Numbered from the stretch's first letter, positions 1 to 8,507 are shown. The stretch: DNA of 64,000 bases from Paenibacillus sacheonensis (GCF_009909195.1 NZ_JAAAMU010000003.1:1-64000), one strand, 5' to 3'. The notes: a model not told the origin generated them from the sequence alone. Numbers and translations are program-made.

Positions 1-132
1 AGCGTGAAGCCCCCCTCAAGATGAGATTTCCCAGTATGTAAGACCCCTTGAAGACGACGAGGTTGATAGGTTCGAGGTGGAAGCGCAGCAATGCGTGGAG
101 CTGACGAATACTAATCGGTCGAGGGCTTATCC
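1..132 (+). rRNA. 23S ribosomal RNA, 3' end (partial)
   Basis: The first ~130 bases match the conserved 3' terminus of bacterial 23S rRNA, including the GACGAGGTTGATAGG helix and the terminal CTGACGAATACTAATCGGTC segment followed by GAGGGCTTATCC. The gene begins left of the window. The mature 3' end is estimated from the conserved terminus. The 94 bases up to the first tRNA are too short for a 5S gene (~117 nt) and show no 5S-like sequence, so the 5S of this operon is elsewhere or absent. Confidence 0.95.
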
Positions 133-226
133 TAGAAGTTATCCTGTTTGCTCAGCTAAGCAAGACACCTTTCGCAAAGGTTCGTATCCAGTTTTCAGGG
201 TGTAAGCTGCCCGAGTTACATACCGT

Positions 227-302
227 TCCCTGATAGCTCAGTTGGTAGAGCACTCGACTGTTAATCGAGTTGTCACAGGTTCGAGTCCTGTTCGGGGAGC
301 CA
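227..302 (+). tRNA. tRNA-Asn (GTT)
   Basis: The cloverleaf has a TCCCTGA/TCGGGGA acceptor stem, a GTT anticodon in the CTGTTAA loop, a TTCGAGT T-loop and an encoded CCA. It is the first of 13 tRNAs downstream of the 23S gene. Confidence 0.95.
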
Positions 303-306
303 TCAT

Positions 307-397
307 GGAGAAGTACCCAAGTGGCTCAAGGGGACCCTCTGCTAAGGGGTTAGACTGCGTAAGTGGTGCGAGGGTTCGAATCCCTCCTTCTCCGCCA
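307..397 (+). tRNA. tRNA-Ser (GCT)
   Basis: A class II tRNA of 91 nt with a long variable arm. The acceptor stem is GGAGAAG/CTTCTCC, the anticodon is GCT and CCA is encoded. Confidence 0.95.
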
Positions 398-419
398 GTT
401 CTTGTTTTAATGAAAGTAA

Positions 420-494
420 GGCCCGTTGGTCAAGTGGTTAAGACACCTCCCTTTCACGGAGGTAACAGGGGTTCGAGTCCCCTACGGGTCACCA
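420..494 (+). tRNA. tRNA-Glu (TTC)
   Basis: The acceptor stem GGCCCGT pairs with ACGGGTC. The anticodon is TTC in the CTTTCAC loop and CCA is encoded. Confidence 0.95.
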
Positions 495-499
495 ATAAT

Positions 500-575
500 G
501 GAGGCTTAGCTCAGCTGGGAGAGCATCTGCCTTACAAGCAGAGGGTCGGCGGTTCGATCCCGTCAGCCTCCACCA
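500..575 (+). tRNA. tRNA-Val (TAC)
   Basis: The acceptor stem is GGAGGCT/AGCCTCC. The anticodon is TAC in the CTTACAA loop and CCA is encoded. Confidence 0.95.
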
Positions 576-594
576 TCTTTATAGTAGTTAACGA

Positions 595-674
<80 letters not shown>

Positions 675-710
675 CAGACATGATCGGACAAGTTCCGAAG
701 TGAATATTAC

Positions 711-787
711 GGAGCCGTGGTGTAGTGGCCCAACATGCCTGCCTGTCACGCAGGAGACCGCGGGTTCGAATCCCGTCGGCTCCGCCA
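711..787 (+). tRNA. tRNA-Asp (GTC)
   Basis: The acceptor stem is GGAGCCG/CGGCTCC. The anticodon is GTC in the CTGTCAC loop, with G discriminator and encoded CCA. Confidence 0.95.
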
Positions 788-806
788 TTAATTCACTTGC
801 TCAAGC

Positions 807-882
<76 letters not shown>

Positions 883-905
883 TTCTTCAAATGTTTTATC
901 ACCAT

Positions 906-981
<76 letters not shown>

Positions 982-991
982 TTATTTCCTT

Positions 992-1064
992 GAGTCATTA
1001 GCTCAGTTGGTAGAGCACCTGACTTTTAATCAGGGTGTCGTAGGTTCGAATCCTACATGACTCA
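992..1064 (+). tRNA. tRNA-Lys (TTT), 3' CCA not encoded
   Basis: The acceptor stem is GAGTCAT/ATGACTC with TTT in the CTTTTAA loop. After discriminator A1064 the genome reads CTT rather than CCA. It is the only tRNA in the array that would need CCA addition by the nucleotidyltransferase. Confidence 0.93.
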
Positions 1065-1074
1065 CTTGTTTTGC

Positions 1075-1157
1075 GCGCGTATGGCGGAATTGGCAGACGC
1101 ACCAGACTTAGGATCTGGCGGGCAACCGTGGGGGTTCAAGTCCCTCTACGCGCACCA
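1075..1157 (+). tRNA. tRNA-Leu (TAG)
   Basis: A class II tRNA with a variable arm. The acceptor stem is GCGCGTA/TACGCGC, the anticodon TAG lies in the CTTAGGA loop and CCA is encoded. Confidence 0.95.
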
Positions 1158-1164
1158 TCAATAT

Positions 1165-1239
1165 GCGGAAGTGGCTCAGCGGTAGAGCATCGCCTTGCCA
1201 AGGCGAGGGTCGCGGGTTCGATTCCCGTCTTCCGCTCCA
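1165..1239 (+). tRNA. tRNA-Gly (GCC)
   Basis: The acceptor stem is GCGGAAG/CTTCCGC. The anticodon is GCC in the TTGCCAA loop and CCA is encoded. Confidence 0.95.
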
Positions 1240-1244
1240 TATTT

Positions 1245-1321
1245 GCGCCCTTAGCTCAGCTGGATAGAGCGTTTGACTACGAATCAAAAGGCCGGGAGTT
1301 CGAATCTCTCAGGGCGCGCCA
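1245..1321 (+). tRNA. tRNA-Arg (ACG)
   Basis: The acceptor stem is GCGCCCT/AGGGCGC. The anticodon is ACG in the CTACGAA loop (A34 is normally deaminated to inosine) and CCA is encoded. Confidence 0.95.
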
Positions 1322-1346
1322 TTTTTTCACGAAAGATCGGCATTAG

Positions 1347-1423
1347 CGGGATGTAGCTCAGCTTGGTAGAGCACCTGGTTTGGGACCAGGGGGTCGCATG
1401 TTCAAATCGTGTCATCCCGACCA
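1347..1423 (+). tRNA. tRNA-Pro (TGG)
   Basis: The acceptor stem is CGGGATG paired with CATCCCG. The anticodon is TGG in the TTTGGGA loop and CCA is encoded. It is the last tRNA before the terminator. Confidence 0.95.
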
Positions 1424-1437
1424 TATCTAAACGACGA

Positions 1438-1467
1438 AGCTCCTTGTGCAAGCAAGGGGCTTTTTTT
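1438..1467 (+). terminator. Terminator of the rRNA/tRNA operon
   Basis: The stem AGCTCCTTG (1438-1446) pairs with CAAGGGGCT (1453-1461, with a G-T pair) and runs into a seven-T tract. It sits 15 bases after the last tRNA. Confidence 0.9.
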
Positions 1468-1612
1468 GTTGTGTTCTAGTTGTGATTTTCAATACTTTTT
1501 GGTTGATAACCAAGTTGAGTAACCCAAGTCCAGCATGACACCTCTTGAGTTTCTTCAGCCTCAATAATAATCAGCCCCAATAAATTGACAGCTATTGTCA
1601 TTTTCGGTTGAC

Positions 1613-2077
1613 TTAACGCCGTAATCTTTTATTCAGCCGCGTTTGACATCGAAATGCATGCGGCAGAGCGGGTCCGCCTTGTGTGCTTGCAGCACCGACG
1701 ATGACGAATCCTGCCGATTCGTAAAATGCTTTCGCGAGGTTGGCGGTTACCTCTATACGCAGACCGCGGCGCGCGATGTCGGCGATCAGCGCACGCGCGA
1801 CGCCTCTACGCATCCAATCCGGATCGGTGAACAAATCCTCGAGCTCGAGGTAGTCCTCGACCGGTCGCGCCGATGCGAAGCCGACAACCTACCCGTCAAC
1901 GACAGCAACATGCGCGAACGGCAGCAATGCGGTGTCCCACACCAGCCCTTCGGGATGGGCGGCGATTAGATCGTGGTCAGCTTTGTTGGTCAGCGAAGAT
2001 CGCCGATAGACGTTGCGCAGTATGTCGATGTCGCCCGCGACTGCGCTCCGAATGACGAAGTCGGCCGAAGGGATCAA
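1613..2077 (-). pseudogene. GNAT-family acetyltransferase interrupted by an in-frame TAG
   Basis: Reading the reverse strand from a TTG at 2077, one continuous frame gives an N-terminal half (FVIRSAVAGDID..., ending VAVVDG) and, after a TAG codon at 1889-1891, the second half beginning VVGFASARPVEDYLELEDLF and containing the GNAT acetyl-CoA loop (MRRGVARALIADIARRG) and a FYESAGF segment. Both halves are in the same frame and together make ~154 residues, the usual size of a GNAT acetyltransferase. A typical sequence has Arg or Gln at the stop position (VVDGxVVGF). The start is uncertain, because no clear ribosome binding site is visible. Either a nonsense mutation or a base error explains this; the substrate cannot be inferred. 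Confidence 0.75.
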
Positions 2078-2109
2078 GAGTCTGATATGCTATAGTCATA
2101 CTGCCCCAT

Positions 2110-2256
2110 TCATTTCACTTCACGCTCAAGGTTTTCGATCCTGTCTCGGATTGACACATAGATAGGCGTATCAGCTTCTCCAGCTACGATTGCTTTCTTC
2201 AAGGCTTGAATCTCGATCAAGACGATAAACCGCTTGAGTTCAGCCAGATTTATCAT
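2110..2256 (-). CDS. Small hypothetical protein, 48 residues
   Basis: An ATG at 2256 preceded by GGCGAGGAGCG (AGGAG about 10 bases upstream) opens a 48-codon frame ending in TGA. The product (MINLAELKRF... ending RDRIENLEREVK) is charged and probably alpha-helical, with no signal peptide. It lies just upstream of the broken GNAT gene on the same strand, 32 bases away, so the two could share a transcript. I do not recognise the family. The ribosome binding site and protein-like composition are the support; it could also be a fragment of a larger lost gene. Confidence 0.45.
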   Translation of the reverse strand: MINLAELKRFIVLIEIQALKKAIVAGEADTPIYVSIRDRIENLEREVK

Positions 2257-2497
2257 GATCTAACGCTCCTCGCCCCACGTTTACCCCGTCACCGTGTACT
2301 GGATGTATATTATATCGGGGCTAATGTTAGTCTATTGAGCTGGCCGATCTCGGGTCGCTTAATATGCCTCGCGCTTAGCGCCCTTAGTCATTTCGGCGGG
2401 CAATGCTTAGAACAGCATCGTGGTTAGGATCATTCGCTTGTGGCAGGTGCCGAGTTTCAATGAGGTGGCGAGCCAGTGAACAGGATTAATTTTCATA
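2257..2497. other. Intergenic stretch without recognised features
   Basis: No convincing ORF, RNA or terminator is seen. Short AT-rich runs occur near 2308-2316 (TATATTATA). The base composition shifts to AT-rich rightwards, into the operator region that follows. Confidence 0.5.
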
Positions 2498-2741
2498 AAA
2501 ACGTTTTATATGGAGAGAGCGATAAACTGGATTTTTTGAAAGCGTTTTTATTGTTTTGCGCTCCTAACCCCAGTAACATCAAGGGTTTTAAAGTTATAAA
2601 AAACGTTTTAGTTTAATGTTGTTAGAAGTGCTGCTCTAATGGTAAGATGTGTCTATAGGCACATGTAAGTGCTTACAATCGATGAATCATCTTTCTCGAG
2701 GTGATGGTTCGCGATAAGAGAGGTCATTCTAAAACGTTTTA
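2498..2741 (+). promoter_or_regulatory. Regulatory region with repeated AAAACGTTTT operators and a cre-like site
   Basis: Three copies of the palindrome AAAACGTTTT occur at 2498-2507, 2600-2609 and 2731-2740; the last extends to TAAAACGTTTTA. A related site, TGAAAGCGTTTTTA, is at 2537-2550, and TGTAAGTGCTTACA is at 2664-2677. The central CG with flanking A and T tracts is typical of LacI/CcpA-family operators, and the last two resemble the CcpA cre consensus (TGAAARCGYTTTCA type). They lie directly upstream of a sugar-binding lipoprotein gene with the final copy 47 bases from its ATG. Inference: substrate-specific LacI-type control plus carbon catabolite repression. No LacI-type regulator gene is in the window. 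Confidence 0.6.
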
Positions 2742-2787
2742 AGTGTACAGCCTAAGTCATCATTATTCATTCTGGGGGGCTAAGTTC

Positions 2788-4434
2788 ATGCAAAACAAGA
2801 AAGTTATTGCAATACTTACCACGGCCGTGCTATCGACAACGCTTCTAGCGGCATGCGGATCGAACAACAATGATCCGAACACGAATACACCGGCTAATAC
2901 TGCGAATGACCAACCAGCGAACACGAACAACTCGACGGATGCACCGGCGAACGACGGAGGCAATAAAGCCGACGACACGCCGAAAGAAAACAAAACGATC
3001 ACGTTCTCGACGATTACGAACTACTATACGGCCGGCCTTGAGATCGCGGCTGAGGATTATCACAAGCTGCATCCGGAAACGACCGTGAAAATTGATATTG
3101 TAAGCGATAACACGACGTACCAAACGTCGTTCCAAGCAAAAATGGCAGCCGGCGGCGACGATGCGCCTGATATCGTGCACGCCAACTTGCTCGGCGACAC
3201 GCCGAACAATAACATCGCGAAAGGCTTTATTCTCAAGCTGAACGATTTTATCGAGCAGCCTAACCCGTACAATAATGGCACGTCGCTGAAAGACGGCATC
3301 GTTGCCGACTACTGGAAGAATGCAACAGACTCGGCGAACGAAGTCTACATGCTTCCATTCGACCTTGTAGGTACGGGCTTCTTCTATAACAAAGATATTT
3401 TCTCGAAAGCTGGCATTACGGAAGCGCCGACGACGTGGGAGGCATTATTTGATGCCTTGCAGAAGATCAAAGATGCCGGCACGATACCTCTCGCAATGTC
3501 GCAAGCGACCGGAAGCGATTACGAGGGCTGGATGGTAGGCGCGTTCCTGGATTGGTCTTCGCGTTCGCTTATCCCTGATACATGGCTGCAGCCTGGCGAT
3601 GCCAGAGACACGCCGGAAGCCGACAAAATCAACTCTACGCTCAAATACAGCCCGGATGATCCGTTCTTCGACGTAGGCGCGGTCGGCGACGTAGAACGTC
3701 AGCTCGCCCTTTGGAAATCCGGCAAGTACGACGCAACAGGACCGGCTGAACAAAAAACATGGACGACGCTGAAAAAGCTGTCCACTTACCTGCAGCCTGG
3801 TTACGCAACGATGAAAGACGCCGACGCTTATCAGCTGTTCATCTCCGGTAAAGCGGCGGCTTACTGGAACGGAAGCTGGCAGGTCGGCCAAATCTTGAAA
3901 GATCAAAAATCGCTCGGCGACAAAGCGTTCCAATGGGGAACATTCAAATTCCCGGACTTCGCTACGCCGGATCCGAACTTCCCGGGCCACCCGCGCGGTA
4001 TTCTCGTACCGGGCCACCAGCTGTCCGTTACGGCTAAGAAAGATCAGGAAACCGTTGCTCGCTCGAAGGACTTCCTGCAATTCCTGTACTCGCCGGCCGA
4101 AGCGCAAAAAGTATTCTCGGCTACGATTGATGCCGGACAATTCGTCCAAGGTCCTAGCTTGGTCAAAGGCGTAACGCTGCCGGATGAAATCAACGCATAT
4201 CTGGATGGGTTCAAGGTAGCCGGCAACATGGCGCCGATCTCCCTGCTGACTGGCGGTAACCCTGCTGCAGAGCCAAATGCAACGGCTGAAGGGAAAAGCC
4301 TTGAACTGCAATACTACAACGATAAAATTTCGCTCGACGAGTATCTGAAGAAGAGAGCCGCGCTTGCGAAGAAAACGAACGAACAGTACATCGCGGACAA
4401 CAAATACGACTTGGATCCGAAAACGAATCCTTAA
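2788..4434 (+). CDS. Sugar ABC transporter, solute-binding lipoprotein
   Basis: A 548-residue family-1 extracellular solute-binding protein. The ATG at 2788 follows CTGGGGGG and begins MQNKKVIAILTTAVL with a lipobox LLAAC, so the mature protein is anchored by Cys23 outside the membrane; an in-frame GTG at 2743 is upstream but has no suitable ribosome binding site. An Asn/Thr/Asp-rich tether follows the Cys. Family features include a central GxFYNKDIF segment (GTGFFYNKDIFSKAGI), ProThrThrTrp in the hinge region (EAPTTWEAL) and a C-terminal tract with AAYWNGSWQVGQ. It captures a sugar or oligosaccharide and delivers it to the two permeases that follow; the ATPase is probably a shared MsmX-type protein encoded elsewhere. 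The operators upstream suggest sugar-inducible expression. Confidence 0.93.
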   Translation: MQNKKVIAILTTAVLSTTLLAACGSNNNDPNTNTPANTANDQPANTNNSTDAPANDGGNKADDTPKENKTITFSTITNYYTAGLEIAAEDYHKLHPETTVKIDIVSDNTTYQTSFQAKMAAGGDDAPDIVHANLLGDTPNNNIAKGFILKLNDFIEQPNPYNNGTSLKDGIVADYWKNATDSANEVYMLPFDLVGTGFFYNKDIFSKAGITEAPTTWEALFDALQKIKDAGTIPLAMSQATGSDYEGWMVGAFLDWSSRSLIPDTWLQPGDARDTPEADKINSTLKYSPDDPFFDVGAVGDVERQLALWKSGKYDATGPAEQKTWTTLKKLSTYLQPGYATMKDADAYQLFISGKAAAYWNGSWQVGQILKDQKSLGDKAFQWGTFKFPDFATPDPNFPGHPRGILVPGHQLSVTAKKDQETVARSKDFLQFLYSPAEAQKVFSATIDAGQFVQGPSLVKGVTLPDEINAYLDGFKVAGNMAPISLLTGGNPAAEPNATAEGKSLELQYYNDKISLDEYLKKRAALAKKTNEQYIADNKYDLDPKTNP

Positions 4435-4449
4435 TCCTCATGAAACGGC

Positions 4450-4488
4450 GACGGGGCTGTGGCGAAAGCCACCCCCGTCCCCTCTTTT
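4450..4488 (+). terminator. Intercistronic hairpin with T tract (attenuating terminator)
   Basis: GACGGGG and GTGGC pair with GCCAC and CCCGTC across a GAAA tetraloop, followed by CCCTCTTTT. It sits between the binding-protein gene and the first permease. Partial termination or 3' protection here would give more binding protein than permease, which is common for such operons (inference). Confidence 0.7.
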
Positions 4489-4523
4489 AACCAAGTCATT
4501 TGCTATGGAAAGGAGATCCAATA

Positions 4524-5399
4524 ATGAACTTGGCCAAATGGAGAAGATACGGGATCTCGTATCTGTTCCTGATTCCGTCGTTTCTGTTCATTGCGACGTT
4601 CCTGTATTATCCGGTCCTCCTGGCTTTCTTTCATTCGTTTACGAAATGGAATCTCGTCACGTCGGAATGGGTAGGGTTGGATAACTTCAAGAAGTTCTTC
4701 AATGAAGGTACCTTTGCAACAGGTGCGAAGAACCAGTTAATCTATACGCTGACGGACGTTGTTAAAGCAATCGTGTTCCCGCTGATCGGCGCGGAGCTGG
4801 TGTACTTGGTCGGGGGCAATAAAATCAAGTACTTGTTTCGGACCGGCTTTATCTTGCCGATGCTGCTGCCTGGTGTCGTATCGATTCTTCTCTGGCAAAA
4901 TATTTACGATCCCACGAACGGGCTGCTGAATCAGCTGCTCCATGCGATGGGCTTCACTTCCACGCATGCATGGCTCGGTGAAGAAAAAACGGCTATCTGG
5001 TCCATTGTCATGATGGGACTGCCTTTTATATCCGGTCTTCCGTTTCTCATTTTCTATGCGGCGATCGGCAACATGAACCAGGAACAGCTGGAAGCAGCCC
5101 GCATCGACGGTGCAAACGGCTGGAATGTGTTTACGAAGATGCACTTGCCGTTCCTTATGCCGCAATTTAAGATCGTTATTATTTTGACGATTCTCGGCAG
5201 CCTGCAGGATTACGTAAAAATTATGATCTTGACCGGAGGCGGTCCGGGCGTCGCGACGACGAACCCGGCGATGATCATGTACAACGCGGCCTTCGGCAGC
5301 TCGCAGTACGGCTATGGATCCGCCATTGGCGTAGCGCTGTTCTTGGTGATTCTTGTCCTTACGATTTTTAATTTGAAATTCCTGAAAACGGACTATTAA
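4524..5399 (+). CDS. Sugar ABC transporter permease (MalF-type)
   Basis: A 291-residue integral membrane protein. The start ATG at 4524 has AAAGGAG 9-10 bases upstream; the frame is open further but without a better start. It begins MNLAKWRRYGISYLFLIPS with a first membrane helix at about residues 11-33 and has about six hydrophobic segments. The cytoplasmic EAA loop reads EAARIDGANGWNVFTKMHLP near residues 195-215, which docks the ATPase. The C-terminal part has the GGGPG segment typical of MalF/UgpA-like permeases. It pairs with the next gene as a heterodimeric channel. Confidence 0.93.
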   Translation: MNLAKWRRYGISYLFLIPSFLFIATFLYYPVLLAFFHSFTKWNLVTSEWVGLDNFKKFFNEGTFATGAKNQLIYTLTDVVKAIVFPLIGAELVYLVGGNKIKYLFRTGFILPMLLPGVVSILLWQNIYDPTNGLLNQLLHAMGFTSTHAWLGEEKTAIWSIVMMGLPFISGLPFLIFYAAIGNMNQEQLEAARIDGANGWNVFTKMHLPFLMPQFKIVIILTILGSLQDYVKIMILTGGGPGVATTNPAMIMYNAAFGSSQYGYGSAIGVALFLVILVLTIFNLKFLKTDY

Positions 5400-5415
5400 A
5401 AAGGGGGGCGCTCAC

Positions 5416-6231
5416 ATGACTGGTTCATTGACGAAATGGACAGGTGGGGTTCTGCTCACCATTTTGCTTATATTAACGTTGGTACCATTCGTATTGCTCA
5501 TCTTCTTCTCGTTCAAGACGCAGCTCGAGGTGCTGATCGACTTTTGGGGCATGCCGGATAAGCTTCATTTTGAGAACTACTCGGCGGCGTGGAAAGCGGT
5601 CAGGTCCAGCATCGGCAACTCGTTGTACGTATGCGTGATTACGGTAGCAGGCGCCGTATTGATCGGTTCTTTGTCGGGGTACGTTTTTGCGAGACATAAA
5701 TTCCCGCTCAAAAGTCCGCTTTACATGCTCTTGATCGGCGTCATGATGATCCCGTCCCTTCTAACTGTGGTACCGTTATATGCGATAATTACGAACCTGC
5801 ATATGACGCATTCTTTCTGGGGCTTGATACTTCCTTACATCTCCGGAACGCAGCTGCTCGGCATCATGCTGTGCCGTACGTTGTTCGAATCGCTCCCCGA
5901 GGAGTTGTTCGAAGCGGCTCGCATCGACGGCGGTAGCGAATTTTATTTGTACTCCCGGATAGCGCTGCCGCTCTGCGTGCCGATTCTCGTCACGATCGGC
6001 ATCGTTACGTTCTTGGCCGTATACAGCGATTATCTCTGGCCGTTCATTGTTTTGGATCAATCGCAGCAGACGTTTACGATGGCTGCCGTCGGATTGAACA
6101 AATCGGGCCGATCGGATATCGGACTTTCCTTCGCGGCCTATATCATCGGCAGCGTGCCGACCGTTCTCGTTATTCTATTCGGCATGAAATACTATATCGA
6201 GGGCATGGTTTCGGGCGCAGTTAAATCGTAA
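5416..6231 (+). CDS. Sugar ABC transporter permease (MalG-type)
   Basis: A 271-residue membrane protein starting at ATG 5416 behind AAGGGGGGCG. It has six predicted membrane segments, the conserved N-terminal FFSFKT segment, and the EAA loop EAARIDGGSEFYLYSRIALP near residues 173-192. The end (YYIEGMVSGAVKS) is typical of the MalG branch, where YFxxGxxxGAxKG closes the protein. The gap to the preceding permease is 16 bases, so the two are co-transcribed. Confidence 0.93.
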   Translation: MTGSLTKWTGGVLLTILLILTLVPFVLLIFFSFKTQLEVLIDFWGMPDKLHFENYSAAWKAVRSSIGNSLYVCVITVAGAVLIGSLSGYVFARHKFPLKSPLYMLLIGVMMIPSLLTVVPLYAIITNLHMTHSFWGLILPYISGTQLLGIMLCRTLFESLPEELFEAARIDGGSEFYLYSRIALPLCVPILVTIGIVTFLAVYSDYLWPFIVLDQSQQTFTMAAVGLNKSGRSDIGLSFAAYIIGSVPTVLVILFGMKYYIEGMVSGAVKS

Positions 6232-6248
6232 TCGAAAAGAGGATCAAT

Positions 6249-8414
6249 ATGGAGACGCATTCTGTTGATGTGAAGCTGCCGCTGTGGATCTGGCATCCAG
6301 AGCGGGAGAAGAGGCTCAGCCTCGTTCTGACCCGCACCTTCAAGGCGGAGCATGATATTTCCCAAGTCTCCTTCCATACCGCGTTTACTGGCGGAGCGCG
6401 AATCCTGCTTGACGGAGCACTGATTGCAACGGTAGACGAACAGGCCGGCAATGCCGGCGCATTCATGCAAATCGCTTCATTTCCGGCAGCGCTGGCAGCC
6501 GGGGAGCATGAGCTGCGATTAGAGCTGACCTGCAGCGAGATCGTTCCGCTTGCCGAAGTGAATTATTATTTGTGGGATCGCAGGGTTGGCGCAATCGCGT
6601 ACCTGCAAGGCGAGGGATTATGGCTGGCTTCGGACGAGGAATGGGCCGCCGACGAATCCCAAGCCGCGGTGATTTGTTTGCTTGGCGAAGAGCCTTTCGG
6701 CGATCTTGAGAACAGCCCGTCGTCGTTCGTAATCGGCGGATTCGGAGACATTCGGGCCTATGACTTAAATCACGTCACATTGCTGCAGGGCAAAGCGATT
6801 CAGGCTTCCGTAAGCGGTTCGTCGGTGCGACTGACCGGACAGCACGGCGCGGACGGGAATCTTACGCTTCCGAAGCAGGAGCAGCTTCAGCTGTTCTACC
6901 ATCTCCGCAAACAGGATGAATGGAAGGCGATGCGCGGCATTCAGAGCGAGATGGCTCTGGAGGAAGCTTCAACGGTCGTGCTGGATATCGGAGCGGAGCA
7001 TAATTGCCGATTTATCGCCGTAAATAACGGCTTAAGCGCCGTGAAATTGCTTTGGAACGGCGGCGAGTCGCAGCATGAGCTTAACCACTACGACGGCTGC
7101 ATTACGGAATGGGTGGTCGTAGAGCCGGGGCAGACCGTATGCACGCTTCCTCAAGGCTTTCGCTATATTCAGCTGCAAGTGCTCGGCGAAGCCGGACAGC
7201 CGTTCGACTTGGAGCTGACTTTCCAAACGGTTCATGTCGCGCTGAACCAAGTGGGACGGCTGGAAAGCGACTCGGAACAGCTGAACGAGATTTTCAACGT
7301 AGCCGCGCATACGAGCCGCATTTGTCATCAAATCGGCCTGTGGGACGGGATTAAGCGAGACCGGCTCAATTGGACGTTCGACTTTTACTTGGCGGCGAAA
7401 TCCGATTATTTCCTGTGGGACGATTATGCGGTCATTCGCCGTGCGGTGCGGGAGCTCGGCTTCGGCACGCCAAGCGGGCATTGGATGAACAGCATCTGCG
7501 AATACACGCTGTGGTGGATCAAGACCGTCTGCGAGTATTACGTTCAAACGGGAGACAAGGCTTTCGTGCTGGAGTTGAAGGAACCGCTGCAGCGCCATGT
7601 CGGATGGGTACAGCAAAATACGCGTTCTGGCGACGGACTCCTCGTGCAGGAAGGCATCCTCGTCGAGTGGGTGCCCATCTCCGATCACGAGAAGCGGATT
7701 GCACTGCAGGCGATATATGCACTGACGCTGCAGGATTTAAAGAAGCTGTCGGCAAATCTGCCCGAGCTGGAGCTGGAATTCAGCTGGCCGTTGAAGGCGC
7801 TGGCGAGCAGCGAGTTTATGAAGCCGGAGTACGCGCTCGCCGTCAAAACGCTCGGCATCGCCAGCGGATACGTCTCGGACGAGGCGGCGGTCGCATTCCT
7901 CGAGAGCTATACGATGCAGGATCCGCTGACCCCGCTGTCGGGGTTCCAATTGGCGGAGTGTTACTCCCGTTATGGCCGCCACGAGCAGGCGCATGATGTG
8001 ATCTCGCGGATCTGGGGCGGCATGCTGGATAATGGCGCGACTACCTTCTGGGAAGCTTGCAAGCTGGATATCACCGGTGCGCAGGATTTCCATGATGCCC
8101 TGACGACGTACACGGCTTACGGCTCCTATCGGATGAGCCTTTGCCATGCCTGGTCGAGCACGCCGGTCAAGTGGATTGGCGAAATCGTCCTTGGCGTGCA
8201 GCCGCTCGAGCCCGGCTACCGCAGCGTGCGCATTGCCCCGACGCCTGTCGGAGGCATTCGTGCCTGCAGCGGTACGGTGAACACGCCGCTTGGACCGCTT
8301 ACGGTCAAGTGGCATTTGGACGAGAAAGGCGAGCTGCAGACGTTCGTGACTGCGCCGGCGGGCATGAAGCTCGTGGAGCCAGATCGATTGAACATCGAGC
8401 AGGAGTCTCTATAA
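6249..8414 (+). CDS. GH78-like alpha-L-rhamnosidase family glycosidase
   Basis: A 721-residue protein without signal peptide, so cytoplasmic. The N-terminal ~300 residues are beta-rich accessory domains (WIWHPEREKR opening). The central part is an (alpha/alpha)6-barrel carrying GLWDGIKRDRLNWTFDF near residues 365-380, matching the acidic DGxxRDRxxW motif of the GH78 group. A GATTFWEA segment near 595-602 matches the GATTxWE catalytic stretch, and a small beta domain closes the protein. It lies 17 bases after the permease, so it should hydrolyse the imported substrate, probably a rhamnose-containing or related glycoside. Substrate specificity cannot be read from sequence; related six-hairpin families are possible. 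Confidence 0.8.
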   Translation: METHSVDVKLPLWIWHPEREKRLSLVLTRTFKAEHDISQVSFHTAFTGGARILLDGALIATVDEQAGNAGAFMQIASFPAALAAGEHELRLELTCSEIVPLAEVNYYLWDRRVGAIAYLQGEGLWLASDEEWAADESQAAVICLLGEEPFGDLENSPSSFVIGGFGDIRAYDLNHVTLLQGKAIQASVSGSSVRLTGQHGADGNLTLPKQEQLQLFYHLRKQDEWKAMRGIQSEMALEEASTVVLDIGAEHNCRFIAVNNGLSAVKLLWNGGESQHELNHYDGCITEWVVVEPGQTVCTLPQGFRYIQLQVLGEAGQPFDLELTFQTVHVALNQVGRLESDSEQLNEIFNVAAHTSRICHQIGLWDGIKRDRLNWTFDFYLAAKSDYFLWDDYAVIRRAVRELGFGTPSGHWMNSICEYTLWWIKTVCEYYVQTGDKAFVLELKEPLQRHVGWVQQNTRSGDGLLVQEGILVEWVPISDHEKRIALQAIYALTLQDLKKLSANLPELELEFSWPLKALASSEFMKPEYALAVKTLGIASGYVSDEAAVAFLESYTMQDPLTPLSGFQLAECYSRYGRHEQAHDVISRIWGGMLDNGATTFWEACKLDITGAQDFHDALTTYTAYGSYRMSLCHAWSSTPVKWIGEIVLGVQPLEPGYRSVRIAPTPVGGIRACSGTVNTPLGPLTVKWHLDEKGELQTFVTAPAGMKLVEPDRLNIEQESL

Positions 8415-8440
8415 CCAATAAATGAACAGCCAATCAGAGG

Positions 8441-8507
8441 CACCTTTCGAAGCAAATCGCGGACGGAGACTTAACGTCCCGCATCCTCGTGCTTCGAGAG
8501 GTGTTTT
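8441..8507 (+). terminator. Long stem-loop after the glycosidase operon
   Basis: CACCTTTCGAAGCA (8441-8454) pairs with TGCTTCGAGAGGTG (8490-8503) at 13 of 14 positions, with a nested GGACG/CGTCC hairpin inside and TTTT after the stem. This is a likely terminator for the 2788-8414 operon. Confidence 0.65.

Noticed and set aside
2743-2787. Upstream GTG start for the first binding protein
   Set aside because: It gives a 15-residue extension before the lipoprotein signal peptide, and the GGGGGG ribosome binding site is correctly placed for ATG 2788.
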